Assembly: GCA_025449845.1 (NCBI GenBank) | Contig: JANWIP010000010.1 | Span: 62,001-126,000 of the forward strand | Reading direction: 5' to 3' | Length of the DNA stretch: 64,000 nucleotides | Source: Solirubrobacteraceae bacterium | Lineage (GTDB): Bacteria; Actinomycetota; Thermoleophilia; Solirubrobacterales; Solirubrobacteraceae | In this document: positions 1-7,573 of the stretch, piece after piece | Numbering within the stretch: the stretch's first letter is position 1 | Layout: the number at the start of each line of letters is the position of its first letter | Notes under the pieces: generated by a model | The model's input: only the letters and a program-made list of their open reading frames with translations | What the model was told of the DNA's origin: nothing | The model's database searches: none | Translations under genes and position numbers: made by a program

Positions 1-158
1 CGGCCATGTGCGTTTGTGACCACGACAGCAGCCGCGCCATTGGGCTGCGACAGTTCTCGCCGGCCTCGGGGTGAAGCGGCTCGGTTCCCTGGCTGGATCA
101 GGCGGTGTCCTCGATAGCGCGCAGTCGGCGGGGATCGGGGGGAAGACCTCGCCAGATA

Positions 159-780
159 TCACGCGTCTTCACCGTCGGCCCACTGCTCGACTGGGAGGTT
201 TGTGCTGAAGAGGGCAAGCGTCTCGCCAAGTCGACTGGCTGAGGGAGCGATCACGCCATAGCGGCCGAGCTGGTGGGCCGCGGCGCCTATTGCTTGGCAG
301 CGTTCGTATTCCCCCGGCTCTGAAAACAGGTCGTTGTCGGTGATGTCGACTGTGGTGGCGCCGGCGGAGGATGTGCTGTTCTGCGGGGCGCGAATGTCGG
401 AGAGCGCGAGCACTCCGAGCAGGCGCTCGTCGTTGTCGAGGACCGGGTAGAGGCGTTGGCGGCGTAGCTCGGAGCCCTCGGGGAGCTGCTCGTAGAGCTC
501 TGCGACGGTTGAGTGTGGCGCGACCGTGAGAACGTCGGTTTGCATGACGTCGCGGACGAGCAGCGCGTGCAGCGGGTCGACTTCGTACTCGCGGGTGACG
601 TGGTAGCCGCGGCGGGCGATCTTCTCGGTCAGGATCGAGCGCCGCAGTGTCAGGACGCTGATGAGGTGTGCGATCGTGCAGGCGGCGAGGAGTGGCAGGA
701 GCGCTCCGATGTCGTGTGTCAGCTCGAGCGCGAAGACGATGCTGGTGAAGGCGAGCGCATCACGCAGGGCTAGCGCGGCG
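159..780 (-). pseudogene. ClC-type chloride channel, C-terminal remnant
   Basis: About 207 codons match the last membrane helices and cytoplasmic CBS pair of ClC channels/antiporters. A hydrophobic stretch with the motif FALELTHD is followed by TEKIARRG and VRDVMQTDVLTV, the start of the first CBS domain. A full ClC protein needs roughly 400 more residues upstream, but that space is taken by the STAS gene ending at 782, so pore and selectivity filter are absent. The frame stays open into the STAS gene, but that part has no ClC character. This is a truncated gene; a soluble CBS protein could still be made from an internal start. Confidence 0.7.
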
Positions 781-781
781 G

Positions 782-1159
782 CTAGATCTGGGGATCGTCG
801 CTCGGCGCGACGTCGCCCGCGAGCTCGGGGTCGCAGAAGGGAAGGATCTCGTTCATCCCGCTGAGCTCGAACAGGCGCTGTACGTTCGCTGGGCCGGGGA
901 TGATCCGCAGCTCGTGGCCTCGTGCGATGCACTGTTCATGGCCTCCCATGAGTGCGCGTAGGCCGCTTGAGTCGATGAACGTGAGGTTTCTGAGGTCGAC
1001 GACTATGCGTTGTGCTTCGCTTGTGGCAGCGTCTGCGAGGGCCGCTTCGATGTTGGGGGCGCCCAAGAGGTCCGCTTCGCCGTTCAGGGCGATGGTGTGA
1101 GCCTCCGGTGTACTCGCCACCTCGATGGTCAGGTAGGGATGCTGACTGTTCACCTTCAC
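782..1159 (-). CDS. STAS-domain anti-sigma factor antagonist
   Basis: A 125-residue single STAS domain protein of the RsbV/SpoIIAA type. Such proteins, when unphosphorylated, bind an anti-sigma kinase and free a SigB/SigF-like sigma factor. The core strand IVVDLRNLTF leads into IDSSGL, where Ser64 or Ser65 is the expected phosphorylation site. Length is normal for the family plus a short acidic tail. It lies downstream of a second STAS gene and an RsbU-like phosphatase on the same strand, which supports a partner-switching role. Confidence 0.85.
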   Translation of the reverse strand: MKVNSQHPYLTIEVASTPEAHTIALNGEADLLGAPNIEAALADAATSEAQRIVVDLRNLTFIDSSGLRALMGGHEQCIARGHELRIIPGPANVQRLFELSGMNEILPFCDPELAGDVAPSDDPQI

Positions 1160-1340
1160 CCTCTGTTTTGGGGCGAGCGCGTCGCCTGTGGATTGTAAGC
1201 GGGTGCGGTGGTGGCGAGGCTCTTCTGTGTTTGTGGTCGGGGAGCTTCTTCGGCCATGACGGGCGGGGGTGGTTGCTGGGCAAGTCTACTGCCCGTCCAG
1301 CGACGTTCCGCCGAGGTCGTGGCGGCTTCAGAAGCTGTGG

Positions 1341-1739
1341 TCAGCCGGTGGTGGTTCGGCCGCTTGCGGGGTGCGCGGCGACCTGTCCCGGCGGGCGCTT
1401 GGCGGCCTCTTGCCGTGCCTCTGGGAGGCTTGGGTGGATGACAATCGCATCGGACAGACCAACGATCGTGGCGAGGCGCTTTAGCTGTGAGGTATCGGGG
1501 ATCACGAGGATCAGCTTGGCGCGGCGGTGGTCGAGGCGATCGCTGAGGCGTAGCAGCATGTCGATACCTGCGCTATCGAGGTAGCGCGTCTCGCTGAGGT
1601 CGACGATGAGGCTTGAGGCGTCGGGGCCGAGCGCGTCGGCGAGCTGCTGGTGGGTGGCAGTGGCGTTGGCGGCGTCGATGTCTTCGTGGATGTGTGCGAT
1701 GGGCACTCCGTCGATCCGTTCGATGTTGAGTGGGCTCAT
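1341..1739 (-). CDS. STAS-domain anti-sigma factor antagonist
   Basis: A 132-residue STAS protein starting at the ATG that overlaps the stop of the upstream phosphatase gene (ATGA), so translation is probably coupled. The phosphoacceptor loop reads LDSAGI, with Ser56 the likely target of an anti-sigma kinase. The last 25 residues are Pro/Ala/Gly-rich and probably disordered. Coupling to a GAF-PP2C-ATPase protein suggests that phosphatase domain dephosphorylates this protein and its ATPase domain phosphorylates it. The longer open frame upstream of the chosen start lies inside the phosphatase gene and is rejected. Confidence 0.85.
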   Translation of the reverse strand: MSPLNIERIDGVPIAHIHEDIDAANATATHQQLADALGPDASSLIVDLSETRYLDSAGIDMLLRLSDRLDHRRAKLILVIPDTSQLKRLATIVGLSDAIVIHPSLPEARQEAAKRPPGQVAAHPASGRTTTG

Positions 1740-3487
1740 GCTTGGTGGGAGAGCCGCTTGGTGATGGTCACAACGGTTCCGTGTTGGTCGCTGTCGATCT
1801 TCACGTCGTCCACGAGCGAGCGCATGATCTCGAGCCCCCGGCCACCGCTTTGTGGGCGAGTCGTGCGCCATCGGCCGACATCGCGAACGGTGATTGTCGC
1901 CTGTCGGCCGTCGTGTTCGCAGCGCACGGTGAAGGTGGCTTCGCGGGCGCCGTAGGCGTGCTCGATGGCGTTGGTGGCGGCCTCGGAGGCGGAGAGGGTG
2001 ATGTCGAACAGCTCGTCCTCGCTGGCGTCGAAAGCTCGCAGCCAGCGGCCGAGTGTGTCGCGCAGGGCACCGAGCACGTTGGGGCGTGCTGGGAGAGTCA
2101 TTTCCAGGGTGTCTCCGAGCGGCATCGTCTCGATCGCCAAGAGCGCCACGTCGTCTTCGAGCAGGGTCTCGTCAAGCAGCGTGCGATACACGCGGTCGGC
2201 GAGCGAGGAGTCGCTGCGCGTGGCTGCCGTCTCGGCGGCGGCGAGGAGTCGCCCGAAGCCTTCGTCGATGGACTCGTCGCGGCGCTCGATCAGCCCGTCG
2301 GTGTAGAGCAGGAGCCGGCTGCCGGTCGGGAACGGATAACAGAAGGCTTCGTAAGTGTGTCCGATACGCACGCCGACGGGCAGACCATGCTTCTGCTCGA
2401 GTAGTCGGGCGTAGCCGTGTGGTTCGATCAGCAGTGGCGGCAGGTGCCCGGCGATGACGGCTTCGAGTTCTTCGGCTTCGGGGTCGAGTTCGAGGATGCA
2501 GAGTGTGGCGCCGCGGTTGCTGCCCACCGAGACCAGCAGCTCGTTGAGCATCGTGACAACCTCGGTGAGCCTGTGTCCTTGCATCATGTAGGCGCGCAGG
2601 CTCGCGCGGATTTCGGCCATCACGGAGGCGGCGAGGACGCCCCGGCCGACGACATCGCCGATCACGAACGCGAGGCGTCCGTTGTGGAGGCGGAAGACGT
2701 CGTACCAGTCGCCGCCGATCTTGATGCCAGAGCCAGCGGGCAGATACTTGGCGCTGAAGCGCATACCGGGTATCTGCGGCAGCGCGTCGGGCAACAGCGA
2801 GCGCTGCATCATCGCGGTAACAGAGCGCTGCTCTGACAAGCGAGCGTTGTCGATCGCGAGCGCGGCGCGGTCGGCGGCGAGTTGCAGCAGCGTCACGTCG
2901 TCCTCGTCGAAGGCGCGCTTGACGAGCGTGCCGATGTGCATCACGCCGATGACGTGACCTTCGACGTGGATGGGCACGCCGAGCATCGAGCGGATACCCC
3001 GCTGTCGGAGGATCGGGTTTACGACGTCGGCGTGGTCAAGGTCCTCGATGATGATCGGACGCCCCTGGGCGGCGACGCGGCCAGCGAAGCCGCGGGCGAG
3101 CGGTATCTGCACGCCCTGGCGGACCTCCTCCTCCAGCCCGCGTGCGGCGCGTGCGACGAGGACGCCGCGATCCTCGTCGAGCAGCAGCACGGCTGCTGTG
3201 TCGACTTCGAGCGCGCTGCGGATGCGCTCCAAAAGCTCGGAGAGCATGTCCTCCAGGGACATGTAGCCGAGCGCGGAGTCGGTGATGCTCAGCAGATGGC
3301 TGCGGCGGCCATTCGAGACCGATGAGGTGGCGGGAGGCCGTTCGGCGGTTGCCGGGGCGCTCGTATCCACCCCCTCTGCCGTTTCCGTGTCTAGCTGTTG
3401 GATATCCACGGGCCGTTTATAGCCGCTCTCGCGGCGTGTCGTGCTCCCACGACGGGGCTGGCGGTTTGGGTCGGCGGCCGGACTCAT
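1736..3487 (-). CDS. GAF - PP2C (SpoIIE/RsbU) phosphatase - HATPase_c hybrid
   Basis: A 583-residue stress-signalling protein. Residues 63-215 form a GAF sensor domain. Residues 235-430 are a PP2C-like SpoIIE domain with metal-binding motifs GGDWYDVF (258-265) and GDVVGRG (277-283) and a late LYTDGLIE. Residues 440-580 are an anti-sigma-type HATPase domain (EAATNAIEHAYG, then RGLEIMRSL). Phosphatase and kinase of a SigB/SigF partner switch are therefore joined in one chain, a fusion known in actinobacteria. It begins 18 bases after the csbD-like gene, so it probably shares the SigB-like promoter at 3729-3755, giving feedback control. The 60 N-terminal residues look disordered. Confidence 0.9.
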   Translation of the reverse strand: MSPAADPNRQPRRGSTTRRESGYKRPVDIQQLDTETAEGVDTSAPATAERPPATSSVSNGRRSHLLSITDSALGYMSLEDMLSELLERIRSALEVDTAAVLLLDEDRGVLVARAARGLEEEVRQGVQIPLARGFAGRVAAQGRPIIIEDLDHADVVNPILRQRGIRSMLGVPIHVEGHVIGVMHIGTLVKRAFDEDDVTLLQLAADRAALAIDNARLSEQRSVTAMMQRSLLPDALPQIPGMRFSAKYLPAGSGIKIGGDWYDVFRLHNGRLAFVIGDVVGRGVLAASVMAEIRASLRAYMMQGHRLTEVVTMLNELLVSVGSNRGATLCILELDPEAEELEAVIAGHLPPLLIEPHGYARLLEQKHGLPVGVRIGHTYEAFCYPFPTGSRLLLYTDGLIERRDESIDEGFGRLLAAAETAATRSDSSLADRVYRTLLDETLLEDDVALLAIETMPLGDTLEMTLPARPNVLGALRDTLGRWLRAFDASEDELFDITLSASEAATNAIEHAYGAREATFTVRCEHDGRQATITVRDVGRWRTTRPQSGGRGLEIMRSLVDDVKIDSDQHGTVVTITKRLSHQA

Positions 3488-3505
3488 AGTCGGCGTGAGG
3501 CGGGC

Positions 3506-3691
3506 TCAGCGTGTTGCCTTTTTGACGGCGCTGCGTGCTTTACCGGCGGCGTTCTGAGCTTTGCCCTTGATCTCCTCGCCGGCGCCGCGCGCCTCGGTGC
3601 CTGGTTTGCCGGCAGCGACTCCGGCTTCCTGCTTGGCGCGGCCTTTGAGCTCTTTGGCCTTGCCTTGCGCTCGCTGCATTCGGTCGCCCAT
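3506..3691 (-). CDS. csbD: CsbD-family general stress protein
   Basis: A 61-residue, highly charged Lys/Ala/Gly-rich protein with the CsbD pattern GKAKELKGRAKQEAG followed by a second half-repeat EEIKGKAQNAAGKA. CsbD was described as a SigB-controlled stress protein of unknown function. The start at 3691 is six bases from an AGGAGG site; an adjacent ATG at 3694 would be too close. It is the first gene of a unit that continues into the RsbU-like phosphatase and STAS gene, and it is preceded by a GGGTAG promoter. Confidence 0.85.
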   Translation of the reverse strand: MGDRMQRAQGKAKELKGRAKQEAGVAAGKPGTEARGAGEEIKGKAQNAAGKARSAVKKATR

Positions 3692-3728
3692 CATTTTCCT
3701 CCTGTTGCTCGGGTGCTCTGATTAGTCT

Positions 3729-3755
3729 CTACCCCGCTGTGCAGCAGACTGAACC
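3729..3755 (-). promoter_or_regulatory. Putative SigB/SigF-type promoter of csbD-rsbU-like unit
   Basis: On the minus strand GGTTCAG (3749-3755) is followed after 14 bases by GGGTAG (3729-3734), then a leader with AGGAGG before csbD. It fits the SigB/SigF consensus GTTT-spacer-GGGTA and recurs elsewhere in the window. Confidence 0.6.
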
Positions 3756-3781
3756 AGCCGCCGCGTGGGCGAGCGGGGGTT

Positions 3782-3883
3782 CTAGGCTGTGGCTGACTCG
3801 TCGATGCGCTCGCGCAGCTTGGCGAGCGTGGAGCGCAGCAGCCGTGAAGCCTGCATCTGGGAGACGCCGAGCCGCCGAGCACC
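3782..3883 (-). pseudogene. Sigma-70-family (SigB/F-like) sigma factor, C-terminal tip only
   Basis: Thirty-three codons plus TAG read as the end of a sigma factor region 4 helix-turn-helix: ARRLGVSQMQASRLLR, then TLAKLRERIDES. The Gly-Val-Ser-Gln followed by Ser-Arg-Leu-Leu is the recognition helix seen in SigB/SigF/SigG proteins. Nothing of regions 2-3 precedes it; upstream DNA reads in another frame as an LLM oxidoreductase. It is a relic, but it indicates that a SigB-like gene once stood beside its regulators. Confidence 0.65.
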
Positions 3884-4053
3884 GCCCAGGTGTAGGGCGA
3901 GTGTCCTTGTGAGGCAAGCCAGGGTTGGCAGTGGTCTGAGATGACCGAGAAGTCAAACCCGGCTTGCTCGGCGCCTTGGATGTCGCGCACGAGCGCGTCG
4001 GGTGGAGACTGCTGGCACATCATCGTGTAGCCAAAGCGCCATCTTCCTGCCAA
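3880..4053 (-). pseudogene. F420-dependent LLM-class oxidoreductase, N-terminal remnant
   Basis: About 58 codons match the beginning of LLM-class F420 oxidoreductases: FGYTMMCQQSPP, then AGFDFSVISDHCQPW and HSPYTWAVLGG. The intact gene at 30619-31602 has the equivalent start (ISDHYHPW). Homology stops where the sigma-factor relic begins, and the two read in different frames, so the junction near 3880 is a deletion or illegitimate joining point. A TTG at 4053 is the only plausible start. Confidence 0.65.
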
Positions 4054-4096
4054 TACCCCGAGGTGGCCGTAGTCAAGCCGCCCGGACAGCCAGGTC

Positions 4097-4973
4097 CTAG
4101 TTTTGGCGGTTGCGGCGTTTGGTGAACGGCGCGCGCAGGTCCTGTTCATGGAAAGGTCCGCTCGTGTCGTTTTCGGCCGCGTATCGGTATAGAGCCACCG
4201 CGAAGATCTGCCGCACGACCCCGCTCAGCGCGACGAGGGCGACGAACACTGCGGCCGAGAGCGCGAACACGGCGATGCGCCCCGCAGGGGCATGGCGGGT
4301 CGCGGCGATCCCGATGACGAAGACGACCAGCAGCGGGATCATCAGGACGATCGTCCACGCAGAGACGATCACGTTGCCGCTGATGCCGCCCAGTGCTGCT
4401 TGACGAGGGCTGTGGAGCGTTAGGGGCGTGTGGAGCGCTGCCGCCTTCGAGCGCGAGGATCGGGATCGCGAACAGGCTCGCGATTGACCACGCCAGCCCG
4501 ACGAGGCGCGCGACGATCGCGCCGGCGAGCGGCAGCCGGCGGGCGAGCTGCTCGAGCACGACGCCGAAGATCGTGGCGAACAGCGCCCACACCGCGAGCT
4601 GCCCCACCCGGCTGGCCGGGACCGCGAGTGCGTGGCCGAGGGAGAGTCGTCGTCCTTGCAGTCCTGCGGCTGCGGCAGCAGCGATCGCGGCGTTGAAGAA
4701 CGTGCTCACGAACATCAGCGGGTAGGCGAGGATCAGCGCCACGATGGCCACGCGGCCGTCGACGAGGTGGCCGTGCCCGTGCGCGCCGCTGCTGCCGAGG
4801 CCGGCGACGCCGAAGATAACGGCGACGCCTATTGCTCCCACGAGCGTGGAGAGGATCGTGAGCAGCAGGATCACGCGATCCTCACGGACAACCTGCCAGG
4901 ACGCCTTGGTCAGTCGCCAAGAGCGGGCGATTCGTCCTTCTCTTTGCTCTGGGGCTGAGGCTGTGGCGTTCAT
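4097..4973 (-). pseudogene. DUF6159-like multi-pass membrane protein, frameshifted
   Basis: The first about 190 codons encode a polytopic protein: ARSWRLTKASW, a helix LLLTILSTLVGAIGVAVIFG, and several Ala-rich helices ending at PILALEGG. The rest lies in another frame (GGISGNVIVSAWTIVLMIP onward, stop at 4097), so at least one indel sits near 4395-4440. The protein resembles the DUF6159 group. The ATG at 4973 (or GTG at 4976) overlaps the stop of the small hydrophobic gene upstream. No signature suggests a specific substrate. Confidence 0.6.
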
Positions 4974-5146
4974 CACCAGCGTCCATACCAGCGCCTACGT
5001 CCGCCGCCGACGGGCGCACCGCCGATGAAGAACCCGATCAGCCACAGCAGTATCGCTATCACCAACACGATCCAGAGCAGATGGACGGCGAATCCGAGGC
5101 CGCCGAAGATCGCAAGGATCAGTATCAACGCAAGTAGTGCCACCAT
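4973..5146 (-). CDS. Small two-helix hydrophobic membrane protein
   Basis: A 57-residue protein with two transmembrane segments (LLALILILAIFGGLGF and LLWIVLVIAILLWLIGFFIG) and a Gly/Arg/Trp tail, GGGRRRWYGRW. Similar short hydrophobic proteins occur in stress regulons. The start at 5146 is chosen over an upstream in-frame ATG because AGGAGG lies just before it and a SigB-like promoter lies 50 bases upstream. The stop overlaps the start of the next gene. Confidence 0.75.
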   Translation of the reverse strand: MVALLALILILAIFGGLGFAVHLLWIVLVIAILLWLIGFFIGGAPVGGGRRRWYGRW

Positions 5147-5195
5147 CGTTTTTGTGCCTCCTAGAAGTTGAAGTCGCTTGATTATGTCGCTTGAT

Positions 5196-5222
5196 CTACC
5201 CCGCCGATCGGAGCGGCTAACC
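5196..5222 (-). promoter_or_regulatory. Putative SigB/SigF-type promoter of small membrane protein
   Basis: Minus-strand GGTTAG (5217-5222), 15-base spacer, GGGTAG (5196-5201). The leader then carries AGGAGG before the ATG at 5146. Confidence 0.6.
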
Positions 5223-5263
5223 TTGCGGGCACTGTCTCCCACCGTGAGCGTGTGCGGACTGCT

Positions 5264-5398
5264 TTAGCGTCTGCGTCTCGACCTGCGGACAACGAATCCA
5301 GTAATCGCGAGTGCGAGCGCGATTACCCAGGCAATCCAGGTTTTATGGCCGTGTGAAACAGCACACCGCCAAGATGCAGGATTGAGGCTGCGCGCCAC
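5264..5398 (-). CDS. Small single-pass membrane peptide
   Basis: A 44-residue GTG-start ORF. AGAAGGA lies six bases before the GTG, a good ribosome site. The peptide has one transmembrane helix (WIAWVIALALAITGFVV) followed by a strongly basic end RRSRRRR, which predicts a cytoplasmic C-terminus. It begins 31 bases after the PfpI stop and is probably cotranscribed with it. No family was recognised. Confidence 0.55.
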   Translation of the reverse strand: MARSLNPASWRCAVSHGHKTWIAWVIALALAITGFVVRRSRRRR

Positions 5399-5429
5399 AA
5401 TTAATCCTTCTCTCTTATGCAGCGAAGAG

Positions 5430-6020
5430 TTAGTCCGCGTGGGCGGTGGCGCCAGCCTGGGCTGTTTGGTGACGGCCCTCTGCGAACTCCTCGATGATCT
5501 TCGCGCAGAACACCGGCAGGTCGTCCGGCTTGCGGCTCGAGACGAGCCCCTCATCGACAACCACTTCCTCGTCGACCCATTCCCCGCCGGCGTTGCGGAT
5601 GTCGGTTTGCAGGGATGGCCAGGAGGTGAGCTTGCGCCCGCGCACGAGGTCTGCCTCCACGAGTGTCCAGGGGCCGTGACAGATGACGCCGACCGGCTTG
5701 CCCGCAGCGAAGATCTGCTGCACGAACTGGATGGCGCGCTCGTCGGTGCGCAGCTGGTCGGGATTGGCCACGCCGCCTGGGAGCACCAGCGCGTCGTAGT
5801 CGTCGGGGTGGGCGTCCTCGAGGGACTGATCGACGGTGTATGTCGAGCTCTTGTCGAGGTGGTTGAACGCCTGGATCTCGCCACTTTCGGGGGCGATCAG
5901 CTTGGGCGTGGCGCCTGCGTCTTTGACGGCCTTCCAGGGCTCTGTGAGCTCGACCTCCTCGATGCCCTCTTGTGCGGTGAGAAAGGCCACGGTCTTTCCG
6001 TCTAGCTGTGTGGATGCCAT
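5430..6020 (-). CDS. DJ-1/PfpI-family (type 1 glutamine amidotransferase-like) protein
   Basis: A 196-residue cytosolic protein of the PfpI/YhbO branch. The nucleophile elbow GVICHGPW holds the catalytic Cys; upstream motifs VAFLTAQEGIEEVELTEPW and DYDALVLPGG are typical. Family members are stress proteins reported as proteases, glyoxalases or deglycases; which applies here cannot be told. An acidic start (EEVELTEP) and a short His-rich tail are present. A strong SigB-like promoter lies 53 bases upstream. Confidence 0.88.
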   Translation of the reverse strand: MASTQLDGKTVAFLTAQEGIEEVELTEPWKAVKDAGATPKLIAPESGEIQAFNHLDKSSTYTVDQSLEDAHPDDYDALVLPGGVANPDQLRTDERAIQFVQQIFAAGKPVGVICHGPWTLVEADLVRGRKLTSWPSLQTDIRNAGGEWVDEEVVVDEGLVSSRKPDDLPVFCAKIIEEFAEGRHQTAQAGATAHAD

Positions 6021-6072
6021 TTCGCTGCTGCCTCCCTCTGTTTCGTGGCGAGCTTTTCGGTCTGTCGGTCGT

Positions 6073-6098
6073 CTACCCCCGGCCCCTGGGTGGCAAAC
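6073..6098 (-). promoter_or_regulatory. Putative SigB/SigF-type promoter of the PfpI gene
   Basis: Minus-strand GTTTGC (6093-6098), 14-base spacer, GGGTAG (6073-6078). This is one of the best matches in the window to the SigB/SigF consensus. Confidence 0.65.
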
Positions 6099-6128
6099 GA
6101 GCCAGTAGAGGCAGTGGCCTGGTGTTTT

Positions 6129-6665
6129 TCACAGCTTGTCCTCGGCTGCGCGGTAGGCGACCTGCAGGAAGTCCGAGATGGTGTGCGCGACAAACACGGA
6201 GCTGATGAGGCGCGTGAGGCGCGGGGCGCCGATGAGTCCGAGCGTGAGCGCCGTGGCTACCCATTGGGCTAGGCAGTAGGGGCACACCAGGAGCTCTCCG
6301 ACGGCGAGGTGCAGACCGTGGCCGCAGGGTTCCTCCTCTACCTCGCCCTGCCCGCTTGACTCTTGGTAGCGGGTGAAGGGCGCGCGGATGAAGCTCGTCA
6401 CCTTGTCCTTGGCGAGCAGCCGGCTGAGCTTGTGGGTGGCGATGCCGACGAGCAGCAGGTCGCCGGTCGTGGGTCGCTCGGGCAGCTGGTGGCGACGGGC
6501 GCGCAACGCGATCAGACCGCCGGCGAGGCCGGTGGTGTACGCGCCGGTGAGGATGGCGTAGGAGCCGAGCGGGCGCTCTTGGCCAGGAGCGTAATGCGAG
6601 GAAAGCGAGCCGAGTGGCATCGCGCTCGGCGTGCCGGCATGGCTGTCGGTGGCACGCTCGGGCAT
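6129..6665 (-). CDS. DUF1360-family membrane protein
   Basis: A 178-residue protein with a 30-residue polar N-terminus. Then come YAILTGAYTTGLAGGLIALR, the DUF1360 signature LLLVGIATHKLSRLLAKDKV, and CPYCLAQWVATALTLGL, a Cys-x2-Cys just before a membrane helix. Biochemical function of the family is unknown. The gene starts three bases after the upstream basic protein (6669-6899), so they form one unit under the promoter at 6935-6959. Confidence 0.75.
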   Translation of the reverse strand: MPERATDSHAGTPSAMPLGSLSSHYAPGQERPLGSYAILTGAYTTGLAGGLIALRARRHQLPERPTTGDLLLVGIATHKLSRLLAKDKVTSFIRAPFTRYQESSGQGEVEEEPCGHGLHLAVGELLVCPYCLAQWVATALTLGLIGAPRLTRLISSVFVAHTISDFLQVAYRAAEDKL

Positions 6666-6668
6666 CGT

Positions 6669-6899
6669 CTAGCTGTTGCTCTTTTTGGCGCCCTTGCGTC
6701 CTGCGGCGGCCTTCTGCGCTTTGGTGCCGCCTTGGGTGCTGGCTTTGCGTTTTGTGCCTGAACCTGAACTCTTGCCGCCTCGTTTGGATGAGCCTGGGCT
6801 GTTGGCGATCTTCGCTGCGCGTTCCTTGCTCATGCCCTTTTCGCGGAGCCCTTCGTACTGTTTGTCGTTCTTGACGCTGGGGCCGTGATCTTTGGCCAC
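6669..6899 (-). CDS. Small basic stress-associated protein (DHGPSVKNDKQYEGLR family)
   Basis: A 76-residue protein starting with GTG eight bases from an AGGAGG site. The N-terminus DHGPSVKNDKQYEGLREKGM, then KERAAKIANSPG, is a widespread small-protein signature. The remaining half is a low-complexity Lys/Ser/Gly tail. Such proteins are often annotated hypothetical or Rho-N-like; nucleic-acid binding is only suggested by charge. First gene of a two-gene unit with DUF1360, behind a GGGTAG promoter. Confidence 0.75.
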   Translation of the reverse strand: MAKDHGPSVKNDKQYEGLREKGMSKERAAKIANSPGSSKRGGKSSGSGTKRKASTQGGTKAQKAAAGRKGAKKSNS

Positions 6900-6934
6900 G
6901 TTGGTCCTCCTCGGGTTTGTGGATACCGCTGCAT

Positions 6935-6959
6935 CTACCCGCTCGCCGCACCGGCAAAA
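6935..6959 (-). promoter_or_regulatory. Putative SigB/SigF-type promoter
   Basis: Minus-strand TTTTGC (6954-6959), 13-base spacer, GGGTAG (6935-6940), 36 bases before the GTG at 6899. The upstream box lacks the leading G. Confidence 0.5.
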
Positions 6960-6975
6960 AGCGAGGACGAGGCTA

Positions 6976-7347
6976 CTAGCGGTGTTGGTGCTCGGCGGCG
7001 AAGCTGCGGAAGGTCTGGGCCATCTGCTCGTCGGCGTCGGGCTCCTCGTCCTCCTCGTCGTGCGGTGGGGGTGCATCGGGCGCGGTGTCTGTGTTGGCTT
7101 GAAGGACCGCGCTCTCGAGGAAGTGACGCAGCTCAGCCTCGTTGCCCTGCTGGACGCCGGAGACCTTGATCGCCTTTTTGGTGAGGCTGACCTCTCCCCA
7201 GCCGCTGTGCGGCGTGTCCAGCAGTGCGAGCACGTTCTCGAAACGCGCCTTCCATGACTTGGAGGACGCGCCGGCCAGCTGCACGGTGAGCGTGCCATCG
7301 TCGATCTCGGCGGTGCCCCATTCGATCTGTCGTTGCTCGGCGGCCAT
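6976..7347 (-). CDS. Conserved hypothetical protein with acidic tail
   Basis: A 123-residue soluble protein. Residues 8-85 look like a compact alpha/beta fold (IEWGTAEIDDGTLTVQLAG, then GWGEVSLTKKAIKVSG). An acidic linker PPPHDEEDEEPDADEQ leads to a C-terminal helix. No catalytic motif is visible and no family was recognised. GGGTAG lies only nine bases before the ATG with no ribosome site between, so a leaderless transcript is possible. Confidence 0.65.
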   Translation of the reverse strand: MAAEQRQIEWGTAEIDDGTLTVQLAGASSKSWKARFENVLALLDTPHSGWGEVSLTKKAIKVSGVQQGNEAELRHFLESAVLQANTDTAPDAPPPHDEEDEEPDADEQMAQTFRSFAAEHQHR

Positions 7348-7356
7348 GAGCTTGAC

Positions 7357-7382
7357 CTACCCGGCGTGGCGGGGTTCGACAC
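7357..7382 (-). promoter_or_regulatory. Weak SigB/SigF-like promoter, near-leaderless
   Basis: Minus-strand GTGTCG (7377-7382), 14-base spacer, GGGTAG (7357-7362), nine bases from the start at 7347. The upstream box is a poor match. Confidence 0.4.
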
Positions 7383-7397
7383 ACAAGGCGAGGGCGC

Positions 7398-7548
7398 TCA
7401 TTGGTCGGTGTCGTCGATCTCCCAGGCGACGGCGCGTGCCCAGGTGCCGCAACAGCCCTTCAGCAGTACGGGGAAAGCGGTGAGGAAGCAGCGGCGGCCA
7501 GCGAGCTCGTCGGGGATGTTCAGCTCCCCGATGAGGATCGGTGCGGAT
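7398..7548 (-). pseudogene. Cyclase-family (metal-dependent hydrolase) C-terminal remnant
   Basis: About 49 codons read APILIGELNIPDELAG, FLTAFPVLLKGCCGTWARAV and AWEIDDTDQ before TGA at 7398-7400. This resembles the end of cyclase/kynurenine-formamidase-like proteins, where a Leu-rich segment is followed by a Pro-containing strand, Gly-rich turn and RAVA. The metal-binding N-terminal part is absent: a stop lies just upstream and the GMC gene ends at 7574. It is a tail left after deletion. Confidence 0.45.
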
Positions 7549-7573
7549 CAGCGTCATGTCGGACCGGCTTTGG

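Noticed and set aside
1-158. Sequence before the ClC remnant
   Set aside because: No frame, RNA or repeat could be supported; too short to judge at the window edge.
1160-1340. Gap between the two STAS genes as a gene or RNA
   Set aside because: Only Arg/Pro-rich shadow frames; no promoter box or structure stood out.
3691-4149. 152-codon minus frame as one real gene
   Set aside because: It is an LLM fragment read through into out-of-frame sigma-factor DNA and intergenic sequence.
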